This document shows, one piece after another, positions 61,898 through 64,000 of a stretch of DNA of 64,000 bases. Source of the DNA: Tectiglobus sp965224045 (GTDB lineage: Bacteria > Pseudomonadota > Alphaproteobacteria > Rhizobiales > Hyphomicrobiaceae); the NCBI GenBank assembly GCA_965224045.1, contig CBDCYD010000015.1, forward strand, positions 682,001 to 746,000, written 5' to 3'. Below the pieces are notes generated by a model that had not been told where the DNA came from, did not search any database, and was given only the letters and a program-made list of their open reading frames with translations. The translations under genes and the position numbers were made by a program. Every line of letters begins with the position of its first letter. The stretch's first letter is position 1.

Positions 61898-63361
61898 TCA
61901 ATGCTCGATTTCCGCCGTGCCGCCGGGCGGAGGCGTGTAGACCAGCGATCCCTCCGCAATAATTTCCGCCATACCGCCCCAGTGCTCGATCCACTTCCGT
62001 TGGTCGGCTTTGGCCCGGGCATCAACGGCCTCCGGATCACAGATCTCGCGCAGTCTGGCCTCCAACAGCCTGGCCTTTGGATGGCCGGCGCCCAGGTCGT
62101 TCATCTCTTCGGGGTCATTCCTGAGATCGAAGAGTTGCGGCGGCATTCCGACGTAGTAGATCAGTTTCCAGTCGCCGTCGCGAAGCATGAACATGCCCGA
62201 CTTGGAACCGGCAGCATGAAACTCTGCAAATCCAACCCGCTCCGCCTCAGCATCCGCGATAGCTGGCCACAGCGAAATACCGGGTAGATCTTGATCGATC
62301 GCGGATAGTGGGACGCCGGCGCCTTCGAGAACCGTCGGGAACAAGTCCACATGGCTAGTGATTTGCCTCACCACGCGACCAGGCGGAATGTCAGGTCCCG
62401 ACATGATGAGCGGCACACCAATCGCTCCTTCATAGAGGCAACACTTGCCAAACAACCCATGAAGACCGCACATCTCGCCATGATCGCTCGTGTAGAGGAT
62501 GCGCGTGCTGTCTTCGAGACCCGATTCTTTGAGGGCGGTTAGTACTCTACCGATTTCGTAATCGAGGTGCGCCAGCAAACCAAGGTAACCGGTAACGACC
62601 TTGCGCAGAGCAGCTTCATCCAGCACTTGGTCGGAACCGTGGTTTCGGCGAAAGTGTGCGATCGCCGGGTGGTCGACCAGCGCATCGAAAGTTGTCGTAG
62701 TCGGCAGCGTTACCTGTGCCTCGTCGAAGAGATCGTAGAACTCCGCGGGAACCGAAAATGGCGGATGCGGACTTGGATAGGAGACAAACAGGACCCAGGG
62801 CCGCTCGGCACCAGCGCCTGCCGTATTCAGCCAGTCAACTGCCGCGTCTGAAATGTTGCGATCATAGGGCTGGTAAGGTGCCTCTCCGACGCCTGATCGG
62901 CGGGCATAGAGATCCCATTGCCCTCTATTGGACGGCTCGGCGTCCAGTCCGCGCAAGAGCATGTGCACACCACCCTTGCCATTGAGAATGTGCATGGGAA
63001 GGATTTCTTCCGAAAACCCATTGGCCGACGTGCTCTCGCGAAAATGCAGCTTCCCTACGGAGACAACGGGATGTCCGGCATCGCGCAGACGGTGCATCCA
63101 GGATACCACCTGCCCCTCGTAGACTATTGCATTGTCCCAGATACCGGTTTGGTGCGGGTAGCGGCCGGTGGCGATCGCGGCTCTCGCCGGACAACACAGC
63201 GGACTGGCCGAGTAGGCATTGTCGAAACGCACACCACGTGCAGCCAGTCGATCTAAGTTCACCATCTTGGCGTCAGGATGACCATAGGCACCGAGATATC
63301 CGCGGGCATGATTGTCAGAGAGCAGGAAGAGTAAGTTCCTGGGGGCGACCATCTCTTCCAC
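61898..63361 (-). CDS. Sulfatase (type I), second intact copy, choline-sulfatase-like
   Basis: A 487-residue sulfatase clearly different from the copy at 57143-58648. The N-terminus is APRNLLFLLSDNHARGYLGAYG, the CxPxR motif is in SPLCCPARAAIATGRYPH (Cys56), and the metal segment is ILYTSDHGEMCGLHGLFGKC. The sequence recalls choline-sulfatase-type enzymes but without the C-terminal signature being checked. No signal peptide is apparent. It lies 225 bases before tctC and 33 after the decayed lyase subunit, all on the minus strand. Confidence 0.9.
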   Translation of the reverse strand: MEEMVAPRNLLFLLSDNHARGYLGAYGHPDAKMVNLDRLAARGVRFDNAYSASPLCCPARAAIATGRYPHQTGIWDNAIVYEGQVVSWMHRLRDAGHPVVSVGKLHFRESTSANGFSEEILPMHILNGKGGVHMLLRGLDAEPSNRGQWDLYARRSGVGEAPYQPYDRNISDAAVDWLNTAGAGAERPWVLFVSYPSPHPPFSVPAEFYDLFDEAQVTLPTTTTFDALVDHPAIAHFRRNHGSDQVLDEAALRKVVTGYLGLLAHLDYEIGRVLTALKESGLEDSTRILYTSDHGEMCGLHGLFGKCCLYEGAIGVPLIMSGPDIPPGRVVRQITSHVDLFPTVLEGAGVPLSAIDQDLPGISLWPAIADAEAERVGFAEFHAAGSKSGMFMLRDGDWKLIYYVGMPPQLFDLRNDPEEMNDLGAGHPKARLLEARLREICDPEAVDARAKADQRKWIEHWGGMAEIIAEGSLVYTPPPGGTAEIEH

Positions 63362-63394
63362 TCCTTGCTCTTCAAGCCTCTTCCAATTCGACCG

Positions 63395-63785
63395 TCAGTT
63401 AGATGAAGCCAACCGACTGATCGATTCCGTTTTCTCACCCACGACCTTGGACCACGTCAGCGCACCGCAGGCAATCTCGAGTACCTTGTGGCACGCCGAC
63501 GGAACGAGGCTCATCCTGGGCGCTGTTCCATCGAGAACAGCGTTCGCATCGATGTCGATCTGCGCCACGACACGCCCGAGGGTGTCTGGATTTGCAGAGA
63601 TCTTGACCGTTGGCGCCAGTGCGGACCCATAAGGGTTTCCCTGACCGGTGGCGAACAGGACGATCTGCGCGCGCCGTTGCGTGCTCAAATCCGCTTCGTG
63701 AAAGAATGACAACATGGGTGCGAACGCCGGGTCGCCCGTCAGATCGCTCAAAACCGAGGAACGATTGTACGCACTCATCGCTCAC
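63395..63785 (-). pseudogene. UxaA/SuyB-type lyase large subunit with internal deletion
   Basis: The gene starts at a GTG at 63785 (GGAGG upstream) with SFLGFERSDGRPGVRTHVVI, the N-terminus of UxaA/GarD/SuyB-type large subunits. After about 29 codons the reading changes frame and the sequence jumps to the C-terminus: IVLFATGQGNPYGSALAPTV, NPDTLGRVVAQIDIDANAVL and WSKVVGEKTESISRL. About 250 or more residues between are missing. Family members of this type are normally about 380-400 residues. The apparent 127-codon open frame across the junction is an artefact. Confidence 0.8.
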
Positions 63786-64000
63786 GGCTTTCCTCCGCGG
63801 CGTTCGTTCTTTCCTGCAAGGCCTTCGAGATTGTGCAGATGGACATGCTTTCCAGCCCTTATTCGGCAATCGCAAAACCTATGACTTGTCCATACTTGAT
63901 GGCTTGGGCGCCTGGGGCAAGATCGGTTAGGGCGAATTTGTGGCCTCGTCGTACTGCATCGATCAGTGCGGTCGCTTCACCATCTGCCAGAACGGGGTGT
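63782..64000 (-). pseudogene. UxaA/SuyA-type lyase small subunit (SAF domain), frameshifted, partial
   Basis: From the window edge the frame reads ALIDAVRRGHKFALTDLAPG and then AIKYGQVIGFAIAE, the SAF domain of small UxaA/SuyA-type subunits, and meets a TAA at 63859-63861. One base shift later the expected family end continues (IRAGKHVHLHNLEGLAGKNE) to a TGA overlapping the large-subunit GTG. A single-base loss near 63861 explains it. The domain start lies beyond the right edge. An assembly error is possible for the frameshift alone, but not for the deletion in the next gene. Confidence 0.75.

Noticed and set aside
63395..63778. Intact 127-residue UxaA-family protein
   Set aside because: Its first 30 residues are an out-of-frame reading of the true large-subunit start; the real gene begins at the GTG at 63785.

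Overview
The window looks like part of an alphaproteobacterial chromosome, most probably order Hyphomicrobiales (Rhizobiales). GC is high and reading frames are tightly packed. The left two thirds carries a gene order familiar from that group: secD-yajC, LysM/LytM protein-surE-serS-tatCBA, scpBA-nagZ-SPOR protein-argS, dgt, erpA-type gene, xth, valS-popZ-tolC-pcm. PopZ (DUF2497) is itself an alphaproteobacterial marker. This assignment rests on protein motifs and gene order read by eye, with no database search.

Layout. 1-19.3 kb is mostly housekeeping: protein export (SecD, YajC, TatABC), envelope and division (an NlpD-like LysM/LytM lipoprotein, a SPOR protein, NagZ), tRNA charging (SerS, ArgS), chromosome condensation (ScpAB), nucleotide, Fe-S and DNA repair functions (SurE, Dgt, A-type carrier, exonuclease III) and an orphan ABC ATPase. 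19.5-22.1 kb holds a divergent MocR regulator/MFS exporter pair. 22.3-34.6 kb is a mixed block: an RlpA-like protein divergent from a very large secreted CHAT protein, small DUF proteins, a Sel1-repeat protein, a DUF898-M48 protease pair, DUF2939 and a PaiB-like flavoprotein. 34.6-42.2 kb returns to the core (valS, popZ, tolC, pcm) and ends at tRNA-Cys.

From tRNA-Cys to the right edge the content is accessory. It holds a TauD-type dioxygenase, a secreted protein ending in fourteen evenly spaced cysteines, a second PaiB-like protein, and a long prolyl-4-hydroxylase-like oxygenase. Next comes a LysR/pirin/DoxX cluster whose third gene, an isochorismatase-type hydrolase, was cut off by an insertion sequence of which only a stub remains. 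Then follow a winged-helix/alpha-beta-hydrolase fusion, a lone ABC-type binding protein next to a class III nucleotide cyclase, and a minus-strand block of two sulfatases around a complete tripartite tricarboxylate transporter (tctCBA). At the right edge lie the decayed remains of a two-subunit UxaA/sulfolactate-lyase-type enzyme, and a third sulfatase survives only as a frameshifted fragment. The right third therefore looks like a region of gene gain and decay. The sulfatase-TTT-lyase block was probably a pathway for import and breakdown of a sulfated or sulfonated organic acid and is now partly broken.

Strongest candidates for something new: the C-x7-C repeat protein (43528-45573), the secreted CHAT protein (23569-27207), the regulator-hydrolase / binding protein / cyclase neighbourhood (52158-56462), and the three layered gene-decay loci (49.2-49.7, 56.9-57.1 and 63.4-64.0 kb).
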